A stretch of DNA of 64,000 bases from Terriglobia bacterium. GTDB taxonomy: Bacteria > Acidobacteriota > Terriglobia > Terriglobales > Acidobacteriaceae. The notes beneath the pieces were generated by a model that was not told the DNA's origin, did not search any database, and saw only the letters and a program-made list of their open reading frames with translations. Of the stretch, positions 51,551 to 60,078 are shown piece by piece. Every line of letters begins with the position of its first letter. Within the stretch, counting starts at the first letter, position 1. Made by a program: the position numbers and the translations under genes. Where the stretch lies: assembly GCA_020072645.1 (NCBI GenBank), contig JAIQGK010000004.1, positions 148,117 through 212,116 on the forward strand. The letters are read 5' to 3'.

Positions 51551-51800
51551 TTGCTATCTCAGAATACCTTAGCCCACATGGTTCCCGCCATGCACCCGCA
51601 GGGAGTGGCAAGATTTCCTGCATGGAGCGCATTCCGGTGCGTTCTTTGGAAGCCCGGGAGATCCTTGTCCGGCGCAGAGCTGGCGGCAAATGCAGCATAA
51701 GCGCGTGGAGTGACGCTCCAGGGGCCTGAAAGTGGCTCTGCTATAATCGCGATTTCAACATCATTTGGCGCGGCTCCCAGAGGAAACGGTCTAATAAAGA

Positions 51801-53045
51801 ATGCGGCGAAACAGTTATCTTTTGCACTTCCTGGTTGCAAGTCTTGCCCTGGCCCTGGCCGGCTGCGGTTCCAGCACCAGCAATAACACGCCCAAGCCCA
51901 CCGGTTTGAAAAAACGCGTATTGCTTTCAAACACAGCGGCCGGCACCGTGACCGTATTGGACGCACAAAAAGACGTTTTTAGCAGCAAAGTTCTGGGCGT
52001 CACTTCTCCTACCAAAATGCTTACGGCCGGCGGGACTACGATCATAATGGACAGCGTGGCCAGCGAGATCACGGTCATTGATAACCCCACTGAAGCCGTA
52101 ACTTTTGCGGCACCCATTGGCGATCAGCCTTTTGATATCGCCATCAGTCCCGACGGCAAAAATGCCTGGGCGGCCATGCGCAACTTTGGCTTTGTGCAAT
52201 CGGTGGACACAACCACCGGCGTCGCGCGTCCCGTCCTGCGCATCGGCAATGCCCGCCGCCTGGTGATGAGTCCCAAGGGAACCAAGCTGCTGGTCTTTCC
52301 TGATCCGCAAGGGCAGATTGCGCCCAACACCCATACCTTTTTTGTGGTCGATACCGCCACTTCGGCCGTTCAGGTGGTGACTGACGCCGTGAATCTTGAC
52401 CAGCCGGTCAACGCCGTATTCAACGGCAGTGAGACGCAGGCTTTTATCCTGAACTGCGGCACTGAATGTGGTGGCACCAACGCCAGCGTGACCTTTGCCG
52501 ACTTTACAAATCCCACGGCCACCTTCGCTCCGGTCCTGCCCATTTCCGTTCCTGGTGCGACCGTGGGGCTCATCAACGGCACGAACCTTTATGTTGCGGG
52601 AACGCCGCTGCAGACACCCCCAGTCCCGGGCTGCCAGTTTTCCCGTTGCGGCGTGTTAAGCGTCATTAATACATCTGCGCTCGCAGTTGGGACTTCCATT
52701 CCCATCACTGACGGCGACCACGAAAAGATCGCTTTTGCCAACAATCGCGTTTACGTTGGCGCCAGCGGATGCACCGTCGAACCCGGCACGGCTGCCAATA
52801 CCGTCCGCGGCTGCCTGTCTATCTTCAATACCAGTTCGTCCGCCGCCGTCTTCCCCACAGAATCAGCTTTCCGCCAGAACTTTGATGTTACGGGCCTCCA
52901 GCCTATCTCCGGACGCAGCATTATTTATGTGGTCCAGGGCGCGGAACTCGATATCTACGATACCAACACGGATACGCTTGCTCCCGGAGTCACCCAACTC
53001 GACGTGGTGGGCAAGGCGTTTGATGTGGTGCAGATCGATCCGTAG
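51801..53045 (+). CDS. Propeller-type lipoprotein (YVTN-like)
   Basis: A 414-residue lipoprotein. The signal ends in LALALAGC, then GSSTSNNTPKPTG linker. Repeated strands give a propeller: KRVLLSNTAAGTVTVLDAQK, TIIMDSVASEITVIDNPTEA, FGFVQSVDTTTGVARPVLRI and GCLSIFNTSSSAAVFPTE. No catalytic site is visible. Divergent from the metHF-like gene. Probably an extracytoplasmic surface or periplasmic protein of unknown ligand. Confidence 0.85.
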   Translation: MRRNSYLLHFLVASLALALAGCGSSTSNNTPKPTGLKKRVLLSNTAAGTVTVLDAQKDVFSSKVLGVTSPTKMLTAGGTTIIMDSVASEITVIDNPTEAVTFAAPIGDQPFDIAISPDGKNAWAAMRNFGFVQSVDTTTGVARPVLRIGNARRLVMSPKGTKLLVFPDPQGQIAPNTHTFFVVDTATSAVQVVTDAVNLDQPVNAVFNGSETQAFILNCGTECGGTNASVTFADFTNPTATFAPVLPISVPGATVGLINGTNLYVAGTPLQTPPVPGCQFSRCGVLSVINTSALAVGTSIPITDGDHEKIAFANNRVYVGASGCTVEPGTAANTVRGCLSIFNTSSSAAVFPTESAFRQNFDVTGLQPISGRSIIYVVQGAELDIYDTNTDTLAPGVTQLDVVGKAFDVVQIDP

Positions 53046-53859
53046 CTTCTTTGCTTAGTCCCGAGCGAACCGAGGGAACCCTACTTCAACCAGAATGCCA
53101 TTTCAAAGCGGTGCAGGCTTTTGCTTTCGATCACCCGATGACGTGCGATCACGGCGATGTCGGCGATTGCACCCCTCCCCCCATCCCTCAATTAGGATTC
53201 CAAAAGGCTAACTGGAGTCATCCCAAGGTCATTCCAGATTGGCGTGGATTTGGGCAATGCCACCCCACTTTTGGCGACGGGTTGAGAAGTTCCCTCTTTG
53301 TGTTCCTTCGTGTCCTTCGTGGTTAGGTTTGGTTTTTGGCTGATTGCTGAATACTGTTGCTGAATGCTAATTTTCAAAGATCAAAATACTTCCACCCCTT
53401 AGGGCTGCCTCATCTTAGCGCCATGCTTTCCAATAATCACGCGCGAACTAGTTCACCAAAGCAGGACATGTCTTTTGCGACCCTCTGCCTGCACTCGGTT
53501 CATGTTCGAACGGCCGAGCCAGAAAAGGAGATTTCCTCGATCAATCGATGACTAACCATCGGAAGATCACCCGATTTTTTCGTCCTTCACCACAACTGTG
53601 GGATATCGGGCACAAGGCAGCGGACGGCCCGTCATGGTCCGGTGAGGTTCTTTGGTGAAGTCTGCTACCGGCGCACAGCAGCATGGCGAGATTCTTCCAC
53701 AACGAAACGCAGGCGCTGGATGGCACTTCGTTTATTGAAGCTATTAAGCGTTCGCAAACGAACAAAACGCGTCCGCTGCAGATGATCGCAGATGAGTGCG
53801 GATGAGCGATCATTGCGACCCTTTGTTTGCTTCATCCACACACAACACTTTTTAACCCT
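53046..53859. other. Gene-free stretch of about 800 bp with dispersed repeats
   Basis: No supported gene. Recognisable parts: a fragment of the GAGCGAACCGAGGG family (about 53060-53085); a copy of the CGATCACGGCGATGTCGGCG repeat (53128-53170), also seen near 20640, 47726 and 47960; and a GTGTTCCTTCGTGTCCTTCG segment (53298-53325), the inverse of the GGACACGAAG segment near 20670. Short open frames of 60-90 codons across 53351-53813 lack ribosome sites and family resemblance. Confidence 0.6.
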
Positions 53860-53960
53860 GTCATCCTGAGCGAACTCCAAGGGAGCGAAGCGAACCGAGG
53901 GGGAGTCGAAGGACCCCGAAGGTGCCGGTTGTCACCATGCCGCGTCAGGGAGTTCTACCG
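53860..53960 (+). repeat. Direct repeat copy 1 flanking the GIY-YIG gene
   Basis: Runs from GTCATCCTGAGCGAACTC through GAGGGGGAGTCGAAGGACC to CACCATGCCGCGTCAGGG and TTCTACCG. It matches copy 2 at 54339-54452 closely, apart from a ~13-base insertion in the latter. The 3' end of the nuclease gene lies inside it. Confidence 0.8.
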
Positions 53961-54286
53961 ATACTCTGTCCCCGGAACCGCATTTCGCGACCCCAGTTTT
54001 CGGCCATGTCCTGCCAGCGAGGATTCATCTTTTCGATCAGCGCGATCTTCTTCTGCCGACGCCAGCCCTTTAGCTGTTTCTCGCGACGAATCGCTGTGAT
54101 AGCGTGATCGTAAGTCTCGTAATAAACCAGGCGATGCACTTTGTACTTCTTGGTGAATCCCTCGATGGAATCCATTTTGTGCTGCAGAATCCGGCGGTCG
54201 AAATAACCCGTTATGCCGATATAAAGCGTACCGGTTCGGCTGGTCAGGATGTAAACCCAGAACTGGTAATGGAAACCGTCGCGCAC
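53945..54286 (-). CDS. GIY-YIG single-domain endonuclease
   Basis: A small nuclease-like protein of the UvrC N-terminal/UPF0213 type: YQFWVYILTSRTGTLYIGITGYFDRRILQHK holds the GIY-YIG pair (here VYI and YIG), with the catalytic Arg in FDRRILQHK. Then KYKVHRLVYYETYDHAITAIRREKQLKGWRRQKK, including the conserved Glu. The C-terminal residues GQSIGRTP are encoded by the flanking repeat. The start is uncertain: GTG 54286 precedes the domain directly, while an in-frame ATG at 54343 lies inside the other repeat copy. Such genes occur scattered in acidobacteria and may move with their repeats. Confidence 0.8.
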   Translation of the reverse strand: MRDGFHYQFWVYILTSRTGTLYIGITGYFDRRILQHKMDSIEGFTKKYKVHRLVYYETYDHAITAIRREKQLKGWRRQKKIALIEKMNPRWQDMAENWGREMRFRGQSIGRTP

Positions 54287-54338
54287 GGCAAAAGATGTTA
54301 GCACAGCATGTCTTGGTACAACTTCACCTTTGACCGCT

Positions 54339-54452
54339 GTCATCCTGAGCGAACTCCGAGGGACCCTGAGCAAAGCGAACGGGGACCGAGGGGGAGTCGA
54401 AGGACCCCGAAGTTGCCGGTTGTCACCATGCCGCGTCAGGGGGTTCTACCGA
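54339..54452 (+). repeat. Direct repeat copy 2 flanking the GIY-YIG gene
   Basis: Same sequence as copy 1 with a short internal expansion (GACCCTGAGCAAAGCGAACG). A third partial copy in inverted orientation (54505-54559, ending CGCTCAGGATGACA) follows. Confidence 0.8.
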
Positions 54453-54624
54453 AAACATTCTCGTGAGAACGCATTGATGCGGCATGGCAAAGGATGCTGC
54501 ACCGAGGTCCTTCGACTTTACCTCGCTCCTCTCGTCGCGAGGTGTCGCTCAGGATGACAGATATAAGTGGCATCGTTAAACACTGGAGATTGAGCAGGAC
54601 GCACACTTGTGCTACACGACCCCC

Positions 54625-57117
54625 CTACTTCGGCTCCAGCCTCAACTCATGCTCCTTGCTCGCCTGCACGCCCGCATCTGTAAACGCCAGTGGGTAAGTT
54701 TTGTTGTTGTACCAGGCGTCCCAGTGGTCCATGTAATGCGGGCTGAAGGGCTGGCCGGATTCTCCCAAGACGATATTGAAGGTTGACGCGTCAAGGTTGG
54801 AGAAATCCACCGTCATGCGTTCAGACGGGCCAAAGCCCCGGCCCACCTGCTTGACGGTGTAGCCTCCGCCGGATTGCGGCCGCGTGCCCGGCCCGGCAAC
54901 GCTCATGTGGCCATGCAGGATAGGGAGGCCGTTGAACACCGGATGGCTGATTGAGACGGGATAAACTTCGCCGTACTTCCAGGTCTTCAGGTCGGCGGGC
55001 GCGTCTTTGAGCGCTTTTTCCACGGCGGCGGTCAGCACGTCATTAAAGTTGTCATAGCCCGGAGGCAGCCAGCGCGCCGGTTGATTGGCGACGATATTCT
55101 CCAGCGCCACGGCGGCTTCTGACCATTCGTAGTTGTCGGCGTCATTGCCAAGTTTGGGATCGAGCAGCATCTCCCACAGGAAGCGGCGCGTGCGCACTTC
55201 AATGGTCGGCGCGACGGAGTTGGCCAGCATGCGGCCGTCCCAGCCGCGCATGATGTCTGCTGCACTGCGAGTGCGGTCTGTGGCTTTGGAACTGTGGTCG
55301 ATGGCGTAAACCATTTTGTCGGCAAAGAAGCGGTCGTATTCAGAGGTGATGTCGGTCTGCAGGGCCAGCATGTCCGCCGGAGAAAACTTTTTGTCCGTCT
55401 TCAGCACCTTGTAGATGCGCTCCGTGCGATACGGCGGGAACCACTGCGTGGCCAGCTCATATGGATATCCCGCCGGAGTGATCTTGGCATTGGCCGTGGC
55501 AATAATCCCCGAAGGCGGATTGTAGAGGCTGGGCAGCTTGTCAAAAGGAAGATAGCCGGTCCAGTCATGCTTGCCGTCAGCGCCGTTCACGGGCACGGTG
55601 CCGTCACCCGCGGTGCGGATAGGCACAAAGCCCATCGGCTGATAGCCAATATTGCCGTCAATATCGGCATAGACCACGTTCTGCGAGGGCGTGGCAAACG
55701 TGGAGAGCGCTTTGCGGAACTCGTCCCAGTTTTGCGCGGAATCAAGTTCGAAGAGCGGCACGCTGATGGCATGCGGATCATAGACCAGCCAGCCCAGCGC
55801 GATCTGCCGCGTTTCTCCGTGCAGCAGCGGCGTGATGATAGGCCCATGCCGCGTGACGGTGACATCAAACGCCACGTCAGGCTTGCCCTTGACGTGGATT
55901 ACCTGGTGATCGATCTCAGGTTTTTGCCAGCCGGTGGGCGTCTGGTATTCACCGGCGGCGTTGAAGTTTTCAATGAACAGGTCCTGCACGTCAGGATTGA
56001 GGTTGGTAAAGCCCCAGGCGATGCGCTGATTGTGTCCCACGGTGATGAAAGGCACGCCGGGCAGGGAAAAGCCTTCAACGTTGAAATCTCCGGAGTGGAG
56101 CTGCACCTCATACCACACGCCGGGGACGCGATGCGGCAAGTGCATATCATTCGACAGCAGCGGCTTGCCGGAAACCGTGTGCGCGCCGGAAAGAACCCAG
56201 TTGTTCGATCCCGGCAGACACGCTTCGCAGGCGTCGTCATTTAGATGTGGCAGAGATCGCGGCGGAGCGAGCGGCGACAGGTGGCCGGCTTTCCTAAGGA
56301 TATTCGGCGGCAGGTTTTGTATTGGAGCCGCGTCGCTGCTGGTGCCCGCTTCACTCGCCGGCGGATGGTCATGCCATGAATCGGGCGGATACAAATCGGC
56401 CATCAGCTCCGGAGAAAGCTTTGCGCCGACCTTCTCCCGCCAGTATTCGGTTTCATACTGCGGGTTCAGCAACTGGCTCATGCCAATGCCAATGAGCAGT
56501 GAGTCCGCCGTCGTCCATGGCCGTGGCTTGTAGCCGAGAAGGGTGAACTCCATTGGGAGTTTTTTACTGTGCTCGTCGATAAAAGTATTTACGCCCTTGA
56601 TGTACGCCTCAAAGAATGCGCGGTCGCGCGGCGAGAGCTGTTGCGTTACGCGCTCGGCAATCACGCGCAGGCGCATAGTGCGCTGCTGCTTGTCATAGTC
56701 TACCCATGTCTGGCGCGGACGCACAGCGGCCGTGGCCCGCGAAACCGGCTGAGGCGGCGCGCTGGACGCGGGAAAAATCTCGGCCATCTCACCGCCCACG
56801 GCGCGACGCGTAAGGTCCATCTGCCACAGGCGGTCTTGTGCCGTCACGTAACCCTGCGCGAAGAACAGGTCTTCCAGCTTGGCGGCTGTGATATGCGGCA
56901 CGCCGTGCGTATCCCGCACTACCGATACGGGTGACTGCAATCCGGCCACGCTGATGCTGCCATCGAGCTGTGGCAGGGCAGAACGCGCGCCGTTGTAAAA
57001 CCACAGGAACGCCAGAGTCCCGGCAACGATGACGAGCAGGAGAATCCATAAGATGATCCTCAAGGCGACGCCGAAGAAGCCTTTACGCGCGGCAGGAGCA
57101 GCAACACTAGTAGCCAT
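54625..57117 (-). CDS. Penicillin acylase family N-terminal nucleophile hydrolase
   Basis: An 830-residue exported amidase-type enzyme. One N-terminal membrane segment (FFGVALRIILWILLLVIVAGTLAFLWF) acts as anchor or signal. The alpha chain has VSVVRDTHGVPHITA and AQGYVTAQDRLWQMDLTRR. Autoproteolysis exposes the beta-chain Ser in LPGSNNWVLSG (near residue 303), the nucleophile of the Ntn-hydrolase fold. Further blocks are GVPFITVGHNQRIAWGFTN and GSGPGTRPQSGGG-like glycines. Natural substrates of this family are typically N-acylated signals or amides; no acyl-homoserine-lactone evidence is visible here. Confidence 0.88.
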   Translation of the reverse strand: MATSVAAPAARKGFFGVALRIILWILLLVIVAGTLAFLWFYNGARSALPQLDGSISVAGLQSPVSVVRDTHGVPHITAAKLEDLFFAQGYVTAQDRLWQMDLTRRAVGGEMAEIFPASSAPPQPVSRATAAVRPRQTWVDYDKQQRTMRLRVIAERVTQQLSPRDRAFFEAYIKGVNTFIDEHSKKLPMEFTLLGYKPRPWTTADSLLIGIGMSQLLNPQYETEYWREKVGAKLSPELMADLYPPDSWHDHPPASEAGTSSDAAPIQNLPPNILRKAGHLSPLAPPRSLPHLNDDACEACLPGSNNWVLSGAHTVSGKPLLSNDMHLPHRVPGVWYEVQLHSGDFNVEGFSLPGVPFITVGHNQRIAWGFTNLNPDVQDLFIENFNAAGEYQTPTGWQKPEIDHQVIHVKGKPDVAFDVTVTRHGPIITPLLHGETRQIALGWLVYDPHAISVPLFELDSAQNWDEFRKALSTFATPSQNVVYADIDGNIGYQPMGFVPIRTAGDGTVPVNGADGKHDWTGYLPFDKLPSLYNPPSGIIATANAKITPAGYPYELATQWFPPYRTERIYKVLKTDKKFSPADMLALQTDITSEYDRFFADKMVYAIDHSSKATDRTRSAADIMRGWDGRMLANSVAPTIEVRTRRFLWEMLLDPKLGNDADNYEWSEAAVALENIVANQPARWLPPGYDNFNDVLTAAVEKALKDAPADLKTWKYGEVYPVSISHPVFNGLPILHGHMSVAGPGTRPQSGGGYTVKQVGRGFGPSERMTVDFSNLDASTFNIVLGESGQPFSPHYMDHWDAWYNNKTYPLAFTDAGVQASKEHELRLEPK

Positions 57118-57178
57118 GGGCCAAGATTTTACGGGAACAGCAACTCAGACCACAATCTATCGTTGCGCGACGAGTTAT

Positions 57179-57203
57179 AATGAAAATGAAATTCATTTTC
57201 ATT
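57179..57203. promoter_or_regulatory. Fur-box-like palindrome in front of fur
   Basis: A perfect 25-bp palindrome whose half-sites are AATGAAAATGAA and TTCATTTTCATT around one central A. It resembles a Fur/Zur box and lies 28 bp before the fur start codon, so autoregulation is likely. Confidence 0.75.
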
Positions 57204-57231
57204 TAGAATCATTCAGGGATCGACATCAGAC

Positions 57232-57732
57232 ATGCTGCAAACACGGATTGACGATCACGCACCCACTTCGCGCGAGTCCATGCGCGAGGCCCAGGAAATC
57301 TTTTATAAGCACCTGAAGCGCGTCGGGCTCAAGCATACTGACCAGCGCGATACCATCCTGCGCACCTTTCTTGAAACGCGCGATCATCTCTCCACTGACG
57401 AGCTTTTCCGTCTCGTCCGCAAGAAAGACGCCAAGATCGGATTCACCACGGTTTACCGCACGCTCAAACTGCTGGCGGAGTGCGGCCTAGCCAGCGCTGT
57501 CCCGTTCCCAGACGGCATGGCGCGTTATGAGCACCAGTTCAATCGCCGCAATCATCACCACATGGTTTGCACGGAGTGTGACGCGTCAGTCGAGTTCTTC
57601 TCTCCCGAAGTAAACAAGCTGGAAGAGGAGATCGGCCGCAAATACCACTTTGACGCCACGCGCCACAACTTCCAGATTTATGGCGTCTGCGAGGATTGCC
57701 GCAAGAAAAGCCGCCGCGCCGTTCAGGCATAA
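57232..57732 (+). CDS. fur: Ferric-uptake-regulator (Fur) family repressor
   Basis: A 166-residue metal-responsive repressor. The winged-helix part is LKRVGLKHTDQRDTILRTFLETRDHLSTDELF, and the recognition-helix segment follows as KIGFTTVYRTLKLLAECGLA. The regulatory site has HHHMVCTECDASVEF and the second CxxC, VCEDCRKK, giving two structural zinc cysteine pairs. It may be Fur or Zur; the AT-rich palindrome upstream is closer to a Fur box. ATG 57232 has only a distant purine-rich site. The gene is divergent from penicillin acylase. Confidence 0.9.
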   Translation: MLQTRIDDHAPTSRESMREAQEIFYKHLKRVGLKHTDQRDTILRTFLETRDHLSTDELFRLVRKKDAKIGFTTVYRTLKLLAECGLASAVPFPDGMARYEHQFNRRNHHHMVCTECDASVEFFSPEVNKLEEEIGRKYHFDATRHNFQIYGVCEDCRKKSRRAVQA

Positions 57733-57928
57733 GGGTTTATCGGAATCTACCCTCTGTTAGATAGGTAATGTTTAACGTGCGACCGCGGCGAGCTGTCGAG
57801 TTGCTGGATATAAAAACGATCTTATTTTCATAAAAAACTAAAGCTCATATCTCGAATACTTCTCTTAATGACTTAGAATATTCCTACCCTTTTTGAACAG
57901 GTTACTCGCCCGAAGTTGGAGTTGAAAA

Positions 57929-59497
57929 ATGCGGCTTCGTTCGCTCAAAAAAGCGCCGGGCAAGGTTTCAGCCGCGCATCCTGCAGAATCCCTTTTAGGC
58001 GGCAACTCGCGCAGCATCGTCGAACAACTGCCGCAAGCCATCTGGGTGGCTGACGCGCAGGGCGCCATCATTCACTGCAACCAGTATTGGCATAAGTTTT
58101 CCGGCCTGGACCTTGTGCAGACAGCCGAGAGTGGCTGGTTTTCCATTCTGCATCCTGAGGACCGCCCAAGAGCGCGGGCGGGCTGGCGCAAACTGGTTGT
58201 CAGCGGCACGCCGATGCAGGGCGAATATCGCTTCCTCCGCGCGCGCGATGGCGAATACCGCTGGCACCTGGTGCAAGGCGTGTCCATAAAGGAAGGGAAC
58301 GGGATACATAAGATCGGAACGGCCGTGGACATTCACGCACAGAAATCCACAGAGCTGGAGCTGAGAAAACGGGAAGACCAACTCAATCTGGCCATTGAAG
58401 CGGGACGGTTCGGCACCTGGGATTTTTTTCTTGATGGACAGAGATTCAGTACGTCCTATCGCGCACGGGCCATGTTTGGCCGACCGCCGGACGTTGAGCT
58501 TACCTATGACGAGTTTGTTGGCATGCTGCATGACGAAGACCGGACCACACTTCGGCAGGCATACAACAGGGCCCTGGAGCCTGGAGGTCTCTCAGAGTTT
58601 GAGATCAGCTATCGAATCACGCGCCCAGATGGCGCAGTGCGCTGGATCGCCGCCAGAGGTAAGGGTGTCTTTTCCGGCGTGGGAAGTGAGCGCAAGCCTG
58701 AGCGATTGATTGGCACGGTGCAGGACATCACGGAAAGAAAAACGGCGGAAAAAGCGCTGCGCGATTCAGAAGAGAAGTTCCGCACGGCTTTCCACGCCAA
58801 CCCTGAGGCCATGACGATTACCACCCTGGCGGATGGCGTTTATCTGGATGTGAATGACGCCTTCCTGCGCGTGACCGGTTTTACCCGCGAGGACGTGATG
58901 GGGCGCAAGTCTTTCCATGTGGGCTCATGGGTGGAGAAAGAAGACCGGGAGCGGCTGGTGCGGACCTTGAAGAGCAAGGGCCGCGTGGAGTCAATGGAAA
59001 CCACCTTCCGCAAGAAAAACGGCGACATCTTCTTTGTGCATCTCTCCGCGGAGCTGATTGAAATCGGCAAGCTGCAATGTGTGCTGGCCACAAGCCAGGA
59101 TGTTACCGAACACAGGCGCGTGGTTGAAGAACTCCGCCTCTCTGAAGAGCAGCACCGTTCCCTCATTGATCGTGCGCCATATGGCATCTGCCGGATCAGC
59201 GCGCAGGGCCGCTTCCTGCTGGTGAATCCGGCACTGGCAAGGATGCTTGGGTATGAGAACGCATCTGAGTTGTTGGAACTCGACGTGGCCACGCAGGTTT
59301 ATGAAGACCCGTCGGAACGTGCGCGCATCATCGCGACGCTGACGCAGGACGTATCTAAAGCGCCGCCCGTTGAAACCCGATGGAAGCGACAGGACGGACG
59401 AACCATCACAGTGCGCTTGGCCGGCACTCCCATCCGCGATGGCCAGGGCAGGTTGCTGCACTCTGAAGTATTTGTTGAGCGCGTGGCTGGACAGTGA
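57929..59497 (+). CDS. PAS-only signalling protein, four PAS domains
   Basis: A 522-residue cytoplasmic protein made of four PAS/PAC domains in a row: near residues 30-135 (AIWVADAQGAIIHCNQYW), 145-265 (GRFGTWDFFLDGQRFS), 275-395 (NPEAMTITTLADGVYLDVND) and 405-520 (APYGICRISAQGRFLLVNP). No histidine kinase, GGDEF, EAL or other output domain follows, and no transmembrane segments. Good frame and start at ATG 57929. Its stop overlaps an in-frame GTG that opens into the GNAT gene. It may be a sensor partner that works through protein contact. Confidence 0.85.
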   Translation: MRLRSLKKAPGKVSAAHPAESLLGGNSRSIVEQLPQAIWVADAQGAIIHCNQYWHKFSGLDLVQTAESGWFSILHPEDRPRARAGWRKLVVSGTPMQGEYRFLRARDGEYRWHLVQGVSIKEGNGIHKIGTAVDIHAQKSTELELRKREDQLNLAIEAGRFGTWDFFLDGQRFSTSYRARAMFGRPPDVELTYDEFVGMLHDEDRTTLRQAYNRALEPGGLSEFEISYRITRPDGAVRWIAARGKGVFSGVGSERKPERLIGTVQDITERKTAEKALRDSEEKFRTAFHANPEAMTITTLADGVYLDVNDAFLRVTGFTREDVMGRKSFHVGSWVEKEDRERLVRTLKSKGRVESMETTFRKKNGDIFFVHLSAELIEIGKLQCVLATSQDVTEHRRVVEELRLSEEQHRSLIDRAPYGICRISAQGRFLLVNPALARMLGYENASELLELDVATQVYEDPSERARIIATLTQDVSKAPPVETRWKRQDGRTITVRLAGTPIRDGQGRLLHSEVFVERVAGQ

Positions 59498-59577
59498 GTG
59501 CGGTCACGTGGCCCGGTGCAAAACCGCCGCGCAAGCCCGGTTCTGTTGCGAAGAATCCCACCCGCTACAATGCTTCT

Positions 59578-60036
59578 GTGATCACCCTGCGCAACTATCA
59601 GCCAAAAGATTTTTCCCGGCTGCTGGAGATTGACCAGTCTTGCTTTGTTGAAGGCATTGCCTATTCCAGAGAGGAGATGCGCTATTTCCTTGCCGTGCCT
59701 ACGGCCATCACGCTGGTTGGCTTGCAGGATGACGAGATCATGGGCTTTGTGATTGCGGACCGCTTTCGTCCTCGTCGAGCTTCACGGTCGATGGGCAAGA
59801 TCATCACCATTGACGTTGCGCCTGAAGCGCAGCATAGTGGCGTGGGTACCGTATTAATGTCCGCCGTTGAAGGCGAACTGAAGCAAGCAGGATGTGACTA
59901 TGTGTCGCTTGAAGTTGCTGTCGATAACGAGGCCGCGCTCAGGTTTTACAAGAAGCATGGATACTCCGTGCTGAAAACCCTGCCACGCTATTATCTTGAT
60001 TCGATCGACGGCCTGCTGATGGGGAAAAGGCTGTGA
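59578..60036 (+). CDS. GNAT-family N-acetyltransferase, RimI-like
   Basis: A 152-residue acetyltransferase. Opening ITLRNYQPKDFSRLLEIDQSCF is a typical N-terminus, and the acetyl-CoA motif is IDVAPEAQHSGVGTVLMSAVE with V/Q-x-x-G-V/A-type loop, then LEVAVDNEAALRFYKKHGY. Target unknown. I chose GTG 59578, at which the family similarity starts; an upstream GTG at 59494 overlaps the PAS gene stop (GTGA) and would add 28 unstructured residues, but it would give translational coupling. Confidence 0.8.
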   Translation: MITLRNYQPKDFSRLLEIDQSCFVEGIAYSREEMRYFLAVPTAITLVGLQDDEIMGFVIADRFRPRRASRSMGKIITIDVAPEAQHSGVGTVLMSAVEGELKQAGCDYVSLEVAVDNEAALRFYKKHGYSVLKTLPRYYLDSIDGLLMGKRL

Positions 60037-60078
60037 CCTTTCTGCATGTTAGAATCGCGAGTTTGACAATGACCGTTC

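Noticed and set aside
51551-51800. Possible SAM or cobalamin riboswitch before the fused metH/metF gene
   Set aside because: I looked for conserved riboswitch cores and could not match any; an Rfam covariance search would decide.
54330-54557. Open frame of 75 codons on the plus strand
   Set aside because: It consists of the direct repeat copies next to the GIY-YIG gene, not a conserved protein.
55294-56244. Plus-strand open frame of 316 codons inside the penicillin acylase gene
   Set aside because: Antisense shadow; the minus-strand Ntn-hydrolase motifs are decisive.
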